Below, piece by piece: positions 28,835-37,500 of a stretch of 64,000 nt of DNA (positions are counted from its first letter, which is position 1; each line of letters begins with the position of its first letter). The DNA comes from Pseudovibrio exalbescens DSM 16456 (GTDB lineage: Bacteria > Pseudomonadota > Alphaproteobacteria > Rhizobiales > Stappiaceae): assembly GCF_000422785.1 (NCBI RefSeq), contig NZ_AUGS01000001.1:248001-312000 (forward strand), written 5' to 3'. The notes beneath the pieces are model-generated. The model searched no databases. It had not been told where the DNA came from and was given only the letters and a program-made list of their open reading frames with translations. A program made the translations under genes and the position numbers.

Positions 28835-29629
28835 GTGCAGCAATATCTGGACCTGATGCAGCGTATACTGGAGGAAGGTGTAGACAAGGCCGACCGAACC
28901 GGTACAGGTACACGCTCCATATTTGGCCATCAGATGCGCTTTGATCTGTCCAAAGGTTTTCCGGTTGTGACGACCAAGAAGCTGCATTTGAAGTCCATAA
29001 TTCATGAACTTCTGTGGTTTTTGAGCGGCGACACCAACATTCGGTATCTCAAGGAAAACGGCGTCCGAATCTGGGATGAATGGGCCGATGACAACGGTAA
29101 CCTTGGGCCGGTCTACGGCTACCAGTGGCGCTCCTGGCCTGCGCCAGATGGCCGCTCCATTGACCAGATCAGTCAGCTGGTTGAGCAGATCCAGACCAAT
29201 CCCGACAGTCGGCGGCACATTGTTTCGGCTTGGAACCCGGCTCTGGTAGACGATATGGCTCTGCCGCCGTGTCACACGCTTTTTCAGTTTTATGTTGCCA
29301 ATGGAAAGCTGTCTTGCCAGCTCTATCAGCGGTCGGCAGATGTTTTCCTTGGCGTGCCCTTCAACATTGCGTCCTATGCTCTTTTGACGATGATGATGGC
29401 TCAGGTTTGTGATCTGGAGCCAGGAGATTTTGTTCATTCCTTTGGGGACGCACATTTGTATTCCAACCATTTTGATCAGGCGCAACTGCAGCTCACACGC
29501 GACCCCCGCCCGTTGCCAACAATGGTCATCAACCCGGATGTAAAGGACCTGTTTGCATTCAAGTTCGAGGACTTTCGATTGGAAGGATACGATCCGCATC
29601 CGCGCATCAAGGCGGAAGTGTCTGTTTGA
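28835..29629 (+). CDS. thyA: Thymidylate synthase ThyA
   Basis: ThyA converts dUMP to dTMP with methylene-tetrahydrofolate. The 264-aa product starts from GTG ([26 protein letters not shown]) and has the standard ThyA length. The catalytic Cys is in [11 protein letters not shown] (about residue 146), the folate/dUMP motifs are [19 protein letters not shown] and [12 protein letters not shown], and the C-terminus is a normal ...AEVSV. folA, which regenerates its cofactor, lies 1.5 kb downstream on the same strand. Confidence 0.98.
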   Translation: MQQYLDLMQRILEEGVDKADRTGTGTRSIFGHQMRFDLSKGFPVVTTKKLHLKSIIHELLWFLSGDTNIRYLKENGVRIWDEWADDNGNLGPVYGYQWRSWPAPDGRSIDQISQLVEQIQTNPDSRRHIVSAWNPALVDDMALPPCHTLFQFYVANGKLSCQLYQRSADVFLGVPFNIASYALLTMMMAQVCDLEPGDFVHSFGDAHLYSNHFDQAQLQLTRDPRPLPTMVINPDVKDLFAFKFEDFRLEGYDPHPRIKAEVSV

Positions 29630-29653
29630 TATGCTGCGATTGAGGATGATTTG

Positions 29654-30478
29654 ATGAAGGCTCTGATTACAGTTCCGGCGCGTATTGGCTCGACACGATT
29701 TCCCAAAAAGCCGCTGCATCTCATTAATGGCCGCAGTTTGCTGGCTCGTGTCGTACAGGTTGCCACGGTTGCCGCCAAGCAAACCGGGGCTGAGTGTGTG
29801 GTTGCAGTGGACCATTCAGAAGTAGCTGAGCACTGTGAGCAGATTGGGGTGCGTTGGGTCATGACGGACCCGGATTTGCCTTCTGGTACGGATCGGGCCT
29901 TGGCTGCGGCACGGGCCTTTGGTGGTGAATGGGATTTTGTGCTTAACCTTCAAGGAGACGCTCCATTCACTCCGGCCGAGCACGTCTCCGTACTGATCGA
30001 GGCAGCCAAGGCCGCTCCTCAGGCCGATGTGTTCACTCCGGTGATCCGGCTGGATTGGGACGCGCTGGATCAGTTGAGGGCCCACAAGGTTGATCACCCA
30101 TTCTCCGGCACGACTTGTGTGCGAGCCGATGATGGGCGAGCCTTCTGGTTCTCCAAAAACATACTTCCGGCAATCCGTGGTGAGGAGAGACTACGCGGTG
30201 AGGGGGCACTCTCGCCTGTTTTCCGGCACATCGGACTTTACGGCTATCGCATGCGTGCCTTGGAGGCTTTTTGCAGTGCGCCGGTTGGTACCTATGAAAA
30301 GCTCGAAGGGCTTGAACAACTGCGTTTTCTTGAAAACGGGATGCACGTGCATGCGGCCGAAGTGGCTGTGCCGAAGCTTTCAATGTCCGGTGTTGATACG
30401 CCAGCCGATGCAGCCTTGGCTGAAGAATTGATTGCCCGTCACGGGGACCCTTATCTTGATTTGGAGAAGCTGTTATGA
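29654..30478 (+). CDS. kdsB: 3-deoxy-manno-octulosonate cytidylyltransferase KdsB
   Basis: KdsB activates KDO as CMP-KDO for the lipopolysaccharide inner core. The 274-aa product shows the family motifs: ITVPARIGSTRFPKKPL (nucleotide loop), TDPDLPSGTDRALAAA, and NLQGDAPF, where most members have QGDEP. It ends with VDTPADAALAEELIA. The ATG at 29654 follows a TTG in frame. The stop overlaps the next start (ATGA), so kdsB and the histidine phosphatase gene are translationally coupled. Confidence 0.9.
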   Translation: MKALITVPARIGSTRFPKKPLHLINGRSLLARVVQVATVAAKQTGAECVVAVDHSEVAEHCEQIGVRWVMTDPDLPSGTDRALAAARAFGGEWDFVLNLQGDAPFTPAEHVSVLIEAAKAAPQADVFTPVIRLDWDALDQLRAHKVDHPFSGTTCVRADDGRAFWFSKNILPAIRGEERLRGEGALSPVFRHIGLYGYRMRALEAFCSAPVGTYEKLEGLEQLRFLENGMHVHAAEVAVPKLSMSGVDTPADAALAEELIARHGDPYLDLEKLL

Positions 30479-31086
30479 CCCGAATTTATATCACTCGCCA
30501 TGGCAACACCTTCGACAAGGGCGATGTGGTCACACGGGTTGGCGGACGAACCGATCTGCCGCTCAGCTCCTCGGGCCTTGCGCAGGCTGAAGCGCTACGA
30601 GATCATTTCGAGCAAAACGGGATTGCGTTTGATCGGGCGTTTTGTTCGCCGCTTCAACGCACCAAGAAAACTGCCGAAGTTGTCCTTGCAAGTCAGGTTG
30701 GCGATATCGAACTCAAGGTGCTGCCTTTTCTGGTTGAGATTGATTATGGCCCGGATGAAAACAAGCCGGAGGCAGACGTTGTAAACCGCATAGGCGAGGC
30801 GGCGCTCAAGGCATGGGAAGAAGAAGCTGTTCCCCCTGCGGGTTGGCGAGTTGAGCCTGCTGCCGTGATCGGTCGTTGGGAAGAGTTTTTCGCCAATGCC
30901 CGAAAGAAACACGGAAATGAAACGATTTTGCTGGTGACCAGCAATGGGATTGCCCGCTTCGCGTTGAACGCCCTGACAAGTGGTAGAGGTGACCACACTC
31001 TCAAGCTGAAGACAGGGGCCTACGGCGTTGTGGATGTGGACGATGAGGGCGGTGTGCATCTGGTTTCGTGGAATGTGCGCCCCTGA
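30475..31086 (+). CDS. Histidine phosphatase family protein
   Basis: The 203-aa protein has the phosphohistidine motif TRHGNT at residues 7-12 (catalytic His9), followed by GGRTDLPLSSSGLAQAEAL and the CSPLQRTKKTAEVV block that contributes phosphate-binding Arg residues. The second catalytic His of the family, normally in a ...VSHG... element, appears here as LVTSNGIARF, with Asn in place of His. This suggests altered or lost activity, or a different proton donor. Function is unknown; it is coupled to kdsB by a 4-base overlap. Confidence 0.82.
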   Translation: MTRIYITRHGNTFDKGDVVTRVGGRTDLPLSSSGLAQAEALRDHFEQNGIAFDRAFCSPLQRTKKTAEVVLASQVGDIELKVLPFLVEIDYGPDENKPEADVVNRIGEAALKAWEEEAVPPAGWRVEPAAVIGRWEEFFANARKKHGNETILLVTSNGIARFALNALTSGRGDHTLKLKTGAYGVVDVDDEGGVHLVSWNVRP

Positions 31087-31131
31087 CAACATAAGAATGC
31101 AAGCGGACGGTTACTTAGGAGGGCTTGGATC

Positions 31132-31644
31132 ATGACGGCAATTTCCATGATTGCTGCGGTTGCGGAGAATGGGGTTATTGGCGCGAATAACAGCATGCCG
31201 TGGTCCATCTCCACCGACCTCAAGTTTTTCCGTCGCACCACAATGGGCAAGCCCATGATAATGGGGCGCCGCACCTTGCTTTCTATCGGGCGTCCTTTGC
31301 CCGGGCGAACAAGCATTGTAGTAACGCGGGATCCGGGCTTTGCTTTTGAGGGGGTGGTGGTTGCTCATTCGGTGGACGCGGCTATCGAGGCCGCTTTGAG
31401 CGAAGCTGCAGCGAAAAACCTTGATGAAATCATGATTATTGGCGGCGGCGAGGTCTACCGGGAGGCAATGCCCCGAGCGACACGATTGTACATAACCCGC
31501 GTTCATGATCGGCCGGAGGGCGATACCTTTTTTCCTTCCCTAAATGAGGGCGATTGGGAGTTGGTTGAACGCCAACCTTTTGAACGGGGCGAAAAGGACA
31601 GTGCAGCCACCTCGCTGGAAGTGTTCGAGCGCAAAATCCGATAA
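31132..31644 (+). CDS. folA: Dihydrofolate reductase
   Basis: FolA reduces dihydrofolate, closing the cycle with ThyA. The 170-aa protein has the expected ISMIAAVAENGVIGANNSMPW start, the catalytic acidic residue in STDLKFFRRTTMGKPMIMGRRT, and the GGGEVYREAMPRATRLYITRV NADPH segment. It is a typical chromosomal length. An AGGAGGG ribosome-binding site precedes the ATG. Confidence 0.96.
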   Translation: MTAISMIAAVAENGVIGANNSMPWSISTDLKFFRRTTMGKPMIMGRRTLLSIGRPLPGRTSIVVTRDPGFAFEGVVVAHSVDAAIEAALSEAAAKNLDEIMIIGGGEVYREAMPRATRLYITRVHDRPEGDTFFPSLNEGDWELVERQPFERGEKDSAATSLEVFERKIR

Positions 31645-31700
31645 ATGGATTTTCCTTAGCCATGGTCGTTTCTGTTTCTCAGTTTGATTAGAGAGTGTTG

Positions 31701-32171
31701 ATGTCAATCGCGAAGCCCTGTTCCGGAGAAGTCGTGGCGTTTGAAGAGCTCGGGATTCGAGATCTGCATGATCTGCTGCGCCTGAGGTGTGAAGTTTTTG
31801 TTGTGGAACAAGCTTGTGCCTATCCGGATGTTGATGGGGAAGATCCGGTTGCATTGCATCTGCTGCACAGAGATGGGTCGGGTAAACTGGCTGGATACCT
31901 GAGGATATTTACTCCCAAAGGAGGGGGCAGCCATTGGAAAATTGGTCGGGTCGTCGTCGATCCTGCATTTCGTAAGGCTGGTGTTGCGCGTGGCCTCATG
32001 TCTCAAGCCATCGAGTATTGTCGCGCGCAAGACCCCGGCTGCCGGATTGATCTGCAGGCGCAAGTCTATCTCAGATCATTTTATGAGAGCCTCGGTTTTA
32101 CAGCTGTGTCGAATGAGTATCTCGAGGACGGCATTCCGCATATCGATATGGTAAACGATAACCTACTCTAG
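31701..32171 (+). CDS. ElaA-like GNAT N-acetyltransferase
   Basis: The 156-aa protein matches ElaA-type acetyltransferases: an N-terminal LHDLLRLRCEVFVVEQACAY block, then DLDG-like PDVDGEDPVALHLL, the acetyl-CoA loop RVVVDPAFRKAGVARGLM and the end FYESLGFTAVSNEYLEDGIPHIDM. The substrate is unknown. The ATG at 31701 is preferred to the GTG and TTG just upstream. Confidence 0.88.
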   Translation: MSIAKPCSGEVVAFEELGIRDLHDLLRLRCEVFVVEQACAYPDVDGEDPVALHLLHRDGSGKLAGYLRIFTPKGGGSHWKIGRVVVDPAFRKAGVARGLMSQAIEYCRAQDPGCRIDLQAQVYLRSFYESLGFTAVSNEYLEDGIPHIDMVNDNLL

Positions 32172-32610
32172 GCAGAGTGGTTAGTTTTGGTCCGGCCAAT
32201 TATTCAATGCGGGGCGTGGCAGTGTGCCTGGAAATCATTCACATTCATATTGGGGTGAAACTCTTGAGAATGAAGCCCACAAAACCTATCTCTCTTGCAA
32301 GTCACCATTGAAATACTGAGCGATTCTGGTTGGGTGGAAGACGGTGTTCGTACTCGCACCTGACAAGCAATAAATGGTCTGGTGGATCAAACTGTCGCGA
32401 GATCCGGGTTGCAAAGGTCGCCAAACCCGAAAAACACAACTGGAGAGTAGGGTTTTACTATCAAAAAGACTAGGAGCTGAGCCCTAAAGGGTGTGGTTTC
32501 ATTGAAAGGAGACCTTAGGTTTCCTATAACCCGTAATAAGTAAAGTTTGCGAAGCACATTTGAATGAGTGGCCGCCAGAGGCGGCTAAGTGTCTACAAAA
32601 GGAACTCTAA
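32172..32610. other. 439-bp region upstream of hflK
   Basis: No credible gene was seen. It presumably holds the hflKC promoter. A small hairpin, GCCGCC-AGA-GGCGGC (32571-32585), lies 25 bp before the hflK start inside the leader. Confidence 0.55.
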
Positions 32611-33804
32611 ATGCCTTGGAGCAATCAAACTGGCGGAGGCTGGAAGGGCGGCGGCAATAATGGCGGCCCCTGGGGTAATTCCGGCGGCGGCGGGGGCGGT
32701 GGTGGCCCCTGGGGTGGCGGACCACAGCGCGGCGGCAGCGGCGGTGGCGGCGGCGGTACCCCACCAGACTTCGAAGAAATTCTGAAACGTGGTCAGGATC
32801 ATCTCAAGAACGTTCTGCCAGGCAATGGCGGCGGCATGGGTTTCAAGGGAATTCTGCTTGCAATTATTGCCGCGCTGGTGATTTGGCTGGCAACTGGTAT
32901 CTACCGCGTCAACACCGGCGAAGTTGGTGTCGAACTCGTATTTGGTGAAGTGGTGGGACGCACCGCTCCCGGTCTGAACTACAACTGGCCTTATCCGGTC
33001 GGTGAAGTTTACAAGCCGGATGTGTTGCGCGTTCGGGAAACCACTATCGGCTTGGAAGAGATTGTTCGCGGCACATCGATCACCAATCGTGACGTGACCG
33101 AAGAAAGCTTGATGCTTACGGGTGACGAGAACATTGTTGACGTTGACTTCAAGGTACAGTGGTTGATCCAGAATACCCCGACAGGTGTTTCTGACTTCTT
33201 GTTCAACATTCAGGATCCGGCAGGCACGGTGAAGGATGTTGCGGAAAGCGCCATGCGCGAGATAGTCGGCGGATCGCGGATTGATGCGATCCTGACTGAA
33301 AACCGCGCGCCCATTCAGCAAGCCGTGCAGGAGTTGATGCAAGAGACGCTCGACACGTATGGAGCTGGCATTCAAGTTACCGAAGTTCAGATGCAAAAGG
33401 TTGACCCGCCTGCGCAGGTGATCGAGTCATTCCGTGACGTACAGGCTGCTCGTGCAGACCAGGAGCGTATCCAGAACGAAGCACAAGCCTATGCGAACCG
33501 GGTTGTTCCAGAAGCTCGTGGTGAAGCCGCTCGTATCACAGAAGCTGCACAAGCCTATCGTGATCAAACTGTTGCTGAAGCAGAAGGTCAGGCTGAGCGT
33601 TTCCTCAAGATCTACGAGCAGTATTCTCGGGCGCCTGATGTGACCCGTCAGCGGCTCTATCTGGAAACCATGGAAGAAGTGCTGGGCAAGAACCCGAAGA
33701 TCATTCTTGATAGCCAAGCTTCGGGTGATGGCGGCGTATTGCCTTATCTACCGCTTGACCAGTTGAACCGTCGTTCTGCGGCAGCGACCGGAGGTGCGAA
33801 CTAA
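32611..33804 (+). CDS. hflK: FtsH protease modulator HflK
   Basis: HflK and HflC form a large SPFH/stomatin cage around the FtsH protease in the inner membrane. The 397-aa product has a Gly/Pro-rich cytoplasmic N-terminus (residues 1-60), one transmembrane helix (GILLAIIAALVIWLATGIY, about 81-99), an SPFH domain beginning TGEVGVELVFGEVVGRTAPGLNY and a long coiled coil rich in Ala, Glu and Arg. The stop overlaps the hflC start by one base (TAATG). Confidence 0.96.
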   Translation: MPWSNQTGGGWKGGGNNGGPWGNSGGGGGGGGPWGGGPQRGGSGGGGGGTPPDFEEILKRGQDHLKNVLPGNGGGMGFKGILLAIIAALVIWLATGIYRVNTGEVGVELVFGEVVGRTAPGLNYNWPYPVGEVYKPDVLRVRETTIGLEEIVRGTSITNRDVTEESLMLTGDENIVDVDFKVQWLIQNTPTGVSDFLFNIQDPAGTVKDVAESAMREIVGGSRIDAILTENRAPIQQAVQELMQETLDTYGAGIQVTEVQMQKVDPPAQVIESFRDVQAARADQERIQNEAQAYANRVVPEARGEAARITEAAQAYRDQTVAEAEGQAERFLKIYEQYSRAPDVTRQRLYLETMEEVLGKNPKIILDSQASGDGGVLPYLPLDQLNRRSAAATGGAN

Positions 33805-34691
33805 TGAAAAGCGGTATTTTGGGAATTGTCATCGCTGTTATCGCGCTGGTGGTCTATTGGTCGGTTTACATCGTGAACCCCGCCCAACAAGCACTGGTGC
33901 TGCAGTTTGGTGAAGTGCGTGGTCAGGCAACGGAGCCCGGTCTTTATTTCAAGTGGCCATGGGAAAACGTTGAGTACATCGACAAGCGTGTTCTGGAATT
34001 GAATATGCCTGTGCTTGAGGCGATCGCGTCTGACAAGAAGCGCCTTCTCGTTGACGCCTTCGCACGCTACCGGATTGATGATCCCATCAAGTTCTATCAG
34101 TCGGTGAACAATGTTGACGAAGGTGCTCGTCGTCTCTCCACTTTCCTGCAGTCTTCTCTGCGTCAGGAGTTGGCGAAGGCAACGTTGAACCAGATCGTCC
34201 GTGATGAGCGTGCAGAGCTGATGGAAAAGATTCGTCAGGATGTCGACTTGCGTGCGAATGCAGTCGGTATTGACGTGGTCGATGTGAAGATCCGTCGTGC
34301 CGATTTGCCGGAAGCTAACTCGCAGGCGATTTTCCGTCGGATGCAAACCGAACGTGAGCGTGAAGCCACGGAGATTCGTGCACAAGGTGAAGAACAGGCA
34401 CGCCGTATTCGGTCCCGTGCGGACCGCGATGCGACGGTGATTGTGGCGAACGCCCAGCGTGACGCAGATATCGTTCGTGGTGATGGTGATGCTCGCCGGA
34501 ACGAAATCTTTGCTGACGCCTATGGCAAGGATCGGGATTTCTTTGAATTCTATCGTTCCATGCAGGCGTATCGCGACTCCATGAACGGCGGTGACACGTC
34601 GTTGGTTCTGTCACCTGACTCCGAGTTCTTCCGGTTCTTCCAGAACTCGGCTGGCGTTGGCCCGACACGTGGAACGGCCTCCGCGCAATGA
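33804..34691 (+). CDS. hflC: FtsH protease modulator HflC
   Basis: HflC is the partner of HflK in the FtsH-regulating complex. The 295-aa product has a short N-terminus, one transmembrane helix (ILGIVIAVIALVVYWSVYIV), the SPFH start NPAQQALVLQFGEVRGQATEPGLYF and a coiled-coil region with RRMQTERERE and ANAQRDADIVRGDGDA, standard for the family. The end overlaps the DUF2065 gene by four bases. Confidence 0.96.
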   Translation: MKSGILGIVIAVIALVVYWSVYIVNPAQQALVLQFGEVRGQATEPGLYFKWPWENVEYIDKRVLELNMPVLEAIASDKKRLLVDAFARYRIDDPIKFYQSVNNVDEGARRLSTFLQSSLRQELAKATLNQIVRDERAELMEKIRQDVDLRANAVGIDVVDVKIRRADLPEANSQAIFRRMQTEREREATEIRAQGEEQARRIRSRADRDATVIVANAQRDADIVRGDGDARRNEIFADAYGKDRDFFEFYRSMQAYRDSMNGGDTSLVLSPDSEFFRFFQNSAGVGPTRGTASAQ

Positions 34692-34873
34692 CGGATCTGA
34701 TCGTGGCGTTGGGACTGGTGCTTGTGATCGAAGGGATCGTGTATGCATTGGCCCCAACCCACATGAAGGAAATCTTCCGACGCATGGAGGAGATTCCTGA
34801 TCAGACCCTCAGGGTTGGGGGGCTGCTCGCCATAACCATCGGGTTTGTGATTGTCTGGCTGATTAGAGCTTGA
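34688..34873 (+). CDS. DUF2065 family small membrane protein
   Basis: The 61-aa protein has two hydrophobic helices (DLIVALGLVLVIEGIVYALAP and LLAITIGFVIVWLI) flanking a basic turn (MKEIFRRMEEIPDQTLRVGG). This is the conserved DUF2065 layout, and the gene sits directly after hflC, as in many proteobacteria. The partnership with the HflKC-FtsH complex is inferred from gene order only. Confidence 0.9.
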   Translation: MTDLIVALGLVLVIEGIVYALAPTHMKEIFRRMEEIPDQTLRVGGLLAITIGFVIVWLIRA

Positions 34874-34932
34874 GGTGTCATGACCATCCTGAAAGTCGTG
34901 TGTCAGACCTTGAAAAACCCTTGAATCCATTG

Positions 34933-34976
34933 ATTTGCCCGCGCTTTGTTAACCTTGGCGCGGGCAAATTGCTTTT
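34933..34976 (+). terminator. Intrinsic terminator of hflK-hflC-DUF2065
   Basis: The perfect 12-bp stem (34933-34944 with 34958-34969) encloses a 13-nt loop and is followed by TGCTTTT. It lies 60 bp after the DUF2065 stop and just ahead of the protease gene. Confidence 0.82.
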
Positions 34977-35024
34977 CAGTGCAGGTAAACTAAAATGCTC
35001 TGGTGCAGTTTGAGGAGATGGCCT

Positions 35025-36503
35025 ATGGCCCCAACGTTTCGCAGGTACGGTCCGGGAAGATTCTTGAAAGCTCTTGCCGTTGCTGCCGCCCTATCCATCG
35101 CGAGTATGAGTACGCCGTCGTTTGCGCAAGGCCCCGCTTCAGTTGCTGATCTGGCTGAAGGGCTGGCGGATGCTGTGGTGAATATTTCGACAGCGCAAAA
35201 CGTTACCGGGCAGCGCGCCATGCCTTTGCCTCAGGTTCCGGAAGGCTCTCCGTTTCAGGAATTCTTCGAGGAGTTTTTCAACGAACAGACGCCCGATGCT
35301 GACCGTCCACGGCGTGTACAGTCCTTGGGCTCAGGTTTCGTGATTGACGGAACAGAGGGCATCATTGTCACCAATAATCATGTTATCGAAGGTGCTGACG
35401 AGATTAACGTCAACTTCAATGATGGTACCAAGCTGAATGCTGAGTTGATCGGGACTGACGAGAAAACCGATCTGGCCGTGTTGAAGGTCGATCCTCACAA
35501 GCAATTGACCGAAGTGAATTTTGGTCGCTCGGATGTTTTGCGGGTTGGTGATTGGGTCATGGCCATCGGAAATCCATTTGGCCTTGGCGGCACGGTAACC
35601 GTAGGTATCGTGTCAGCGCGCAATCGCGATATCAACGCCGGACCCTACGACAACTTCATCCAGACAGATGCCAGCATCAATCGTGGAAACTCCGGCGGCC
35701 CTCTGTTCAACATGGAGGGCGAAGTTGTGGGCATTAACACAGCAATCTTCTCGCCCTCTGGTGGATCTATCGGAATCGGTTTTGCGATTCCGGCGGACAC
35801 AGCAACAAGGGTTATCGGGCAGTTGCGGGAGTTTGGTGAAACACGACGTGGCTGGCTGGGTGTACGGATCCAGCAGGTGACGGACGAGATTGCCGAGGGG
35901 CTTGGTATGGATCGCGCGCGAGGCGCCTTGGTTGCTGGCGTAACCGAAGATGGCCCGGCCAACTTGTCAGGCATTGAGCCTGGTGATGTCATCTTGTCAT
36001 TTAACGGGCGTGCTGTTCCCGAAATGCGTGACCTGCCGCGTATGGTGGCCAACACCACCATTGGAACAACGGTGCCTGTGGTCATCCTGCGTCGGGGTGA
36101 AGAGGTTCAACTGGATGTTACCCTCGGAAAGCTTGAGGAAGAGACCGCTGTTGCACAGGCCGAAGAGGAAGACACTCCGGAACCTTCTGATCGTTCCGAG
36201 ACCGTGGTTCTTGGTCTTACGCTTGCCACGATCGGGCCGGAACTGCGTGAAGAGTTCTCCCTGAGCGAGGAAGTTGAAGGTGTTGTGGTTGTTGCTGTCG
36301 AGCCGGGTTCTCCTGCTGAAGACAAGCGAATTCGCCCAGGTGACGTCTTGGTAGAAGTGGCGCAGGAACCCGTCTCCAGCCCTGCAGACGTGGAAATCGA
36401 AGTGCAGCGCTTGCGTGAACAAGATCGCAGATCAGCCCTGTTGCTTTTGTCCAATGGTGCGGGTGAGTTGCGGTTTGTTGCTGTGCGTATTCAAAACAAC
36501 TAG
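35025..36503 (+). CDS. Do-type periplasmic serine protease (DegP/HtrA family)
   Basis: This periplasmic chaperone-protease is 492 aa long. It has a signal peptide (FLKALAVAAALSIASMSTPSFAQ), the trypsin-like triad His in TNNHVIEGA, Asp in KTDLAVLKV and Ser in NRGNSGGPL, then two PDZ domains (about 270-360 and 395-485, with DGPANLSGIEPGDVILSFNG and PGSPAEDKRIRPGDVLVEV). An acidic linker separates the PDZ domains. The ATG at 35025 has GAGGAG nine bases upstream and is preferred to the ATG at 34995. It follows hflKC, a common alphaproteobacterial grouping of envelope quality-control genes. Confidence 0.95.
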   Translation: MAPTFRRYGPGRFLKALAVAAALSIASMSTPSFAQGPASVADLAEGLADAVVNISTAQNVTGQRAMPLPQVPEGSPFQEFFEEFFNEQTPDADRPRRVQSLGSGFVIDGTEGIIVTNNHVIEGADEINVNFNDGTKLNAELIGTDEKTDLAVLKVDPHKQLTEVNFGRSDVLRVGDWVMAIGNPFGLGGTVTVGIVSARNRDINAGPYDNFIQTDASINRGNSGGPLFNMEGEVVGINTAIFSPSGGSIGIGFAIPADTATRVIGQLREFGETRRGWLGVRIQQVTDEIAEGLGMDRARGALVAGVTEDGPANLSGIEPGDVILSFNGRAVPEMRDLPRMVANTTIGTTVPVVILRRGEEVQLDVTLGKLEEETAVAQAEEEDTPEPSDRSETVVLGLTLATIGPELREEFSLSEEVEGVVVVAVEPGSPAEDKRIRPGDVLVEVAQEPVSSPADVEIEVQRLREQDRRSALLLLSNGAGELRFVAVRIQNN

Positions 36504-36551
36504 GCGACGTGCCAGATCGCATCCTGAATGCTGTCAACGTGTTTGAAATGG

Positions 36552-36580
36552 AAAAGCCGCCTCCAAAGGGCGGCTTTTTT
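36552..36580 (+). terminator. Intrinsic terminator of the Do-type protease gene
   Basis: The 10-bp stem (36552-36561 with 36569-36578), 7-nt loop and T6 tract come 48 bp after the stop. It also serves as a convergent boundary to serB. Confidence 0.9.
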
Positions 36581-36606
36581 GGTATCATTGGTTTGAAAAC
36601 GGGGTC

Positions 36607-37500
36607 TTAGTTCTTGACGAAGTCTTCTACGCTGTAGCCCTGGATGTAGAGCAGGGCGGTTAGATCTGCGTGCTCAATACGCATGTCGGCCTCTGCAGCG
36701 ACGGCGGGTTTGGCACGATACGCGGCACCAATTCCGGCCCGGTTCAGCATGGCAAGATCGTTTGCGCCGTCGCCTACGGCAATCACGTCATCGGGTTGCA
36801 GGCCTTTTTCCGCCAACAACTCGTTGAGCCTGTCAAGCTTGGCTTGTTTGCCCAGAATTGGCATTTGTACGGCACCGGACAGCTTGCCGTTTTCCTCAAT
36901 CAAAACGTTGGCACGGTTTTCGTGAAAACCGATTGTCGCGGCGATCTTTTGAGTGAAGGCGGTAAACCCGCCGGATACCAGCGCTGTGTAAGCGCCGTTT
37001 TCTCGCATGGTCTTGATGAGTGTGGAGCCGCCGGGTGTCAGCTTTATCCGCTCAGTGATGACTTTATCCACCACGGATGCATCCAATCCCTTGAGAAGTG
37101 AAACTCGCTCTTCCAATGCAGGTTCAAATGCGATTTCTCCACGCATTGCACGCTCTGTAATGGCGGCAATGCGATCCTTCAGGCCTAGTTCGGCTGCCAA
37201 CTCGTCAATGCACTCCTGTTGAATCATGGTGGAGTCCATGTCAGCGATCAGCATCTTCTTGCGTCGGGTGGAGTGGCGCTGCACAAACAGATCAACTGGT
37301 CTGTCACCGAGCCCGTCACGAATGCTACGGATGGTCTCAGTTGGGTTCAGGTCTTGCGTCGTGTAAACATCCGCTGCAACACCCGGGCACAGCCAGCGGT
37401 GATGGCGTTCACCGGGTAGGGTTGCGGCCACCTTTTGAATGAGTGTGCCATCAACCGCAGGATTGGCTGGATTGGATATGAGCGTTACGACAAAGGACAT
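36607..37500 (-). CDS. serB: Phosphoserine phosphatase SerB
   Basis: SerB performs the last step of serine synthesis. The 297-aa HAD-family product has the nucleophile motif ADMDSTMI (Asp87 and Asp89), the cap region with RGEIAFEPALEERV, motif II LVSGGFT and motif IV VGDGANDLAML. The N-terminal 80 residues form the ACT-like extension typical of alphaproteobacterial SerB. Its start codon overlaps the divergent miaA start by two bases. Confidence 0.96.
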   Translation of the reverse strand: MSFVVTLISNPANPAVDGTLIQKVAATLPGERHHRWLCPGVAADVYTTQDLNPTETIRSIRDGLGDRPVDLFVQRHSTRRKKMLIADMDSTMIQQECIDELAAELGLKDRIAAITERAMRGEIAFEPALEERVSLLKGLDASVVDKVITERIKLTPGGSTLIKTMRENGAYTALVSGGFTAFTQKIAATIGFHENRANVLIEENGKLSGAVQMPILGKQAKLDRLNELLAEKGLQPDDVIAVGDGANDLAMLNRAGIGAAYRAKPAVAAEADMRIEHADLTALLYIQGYSVEDFVKN

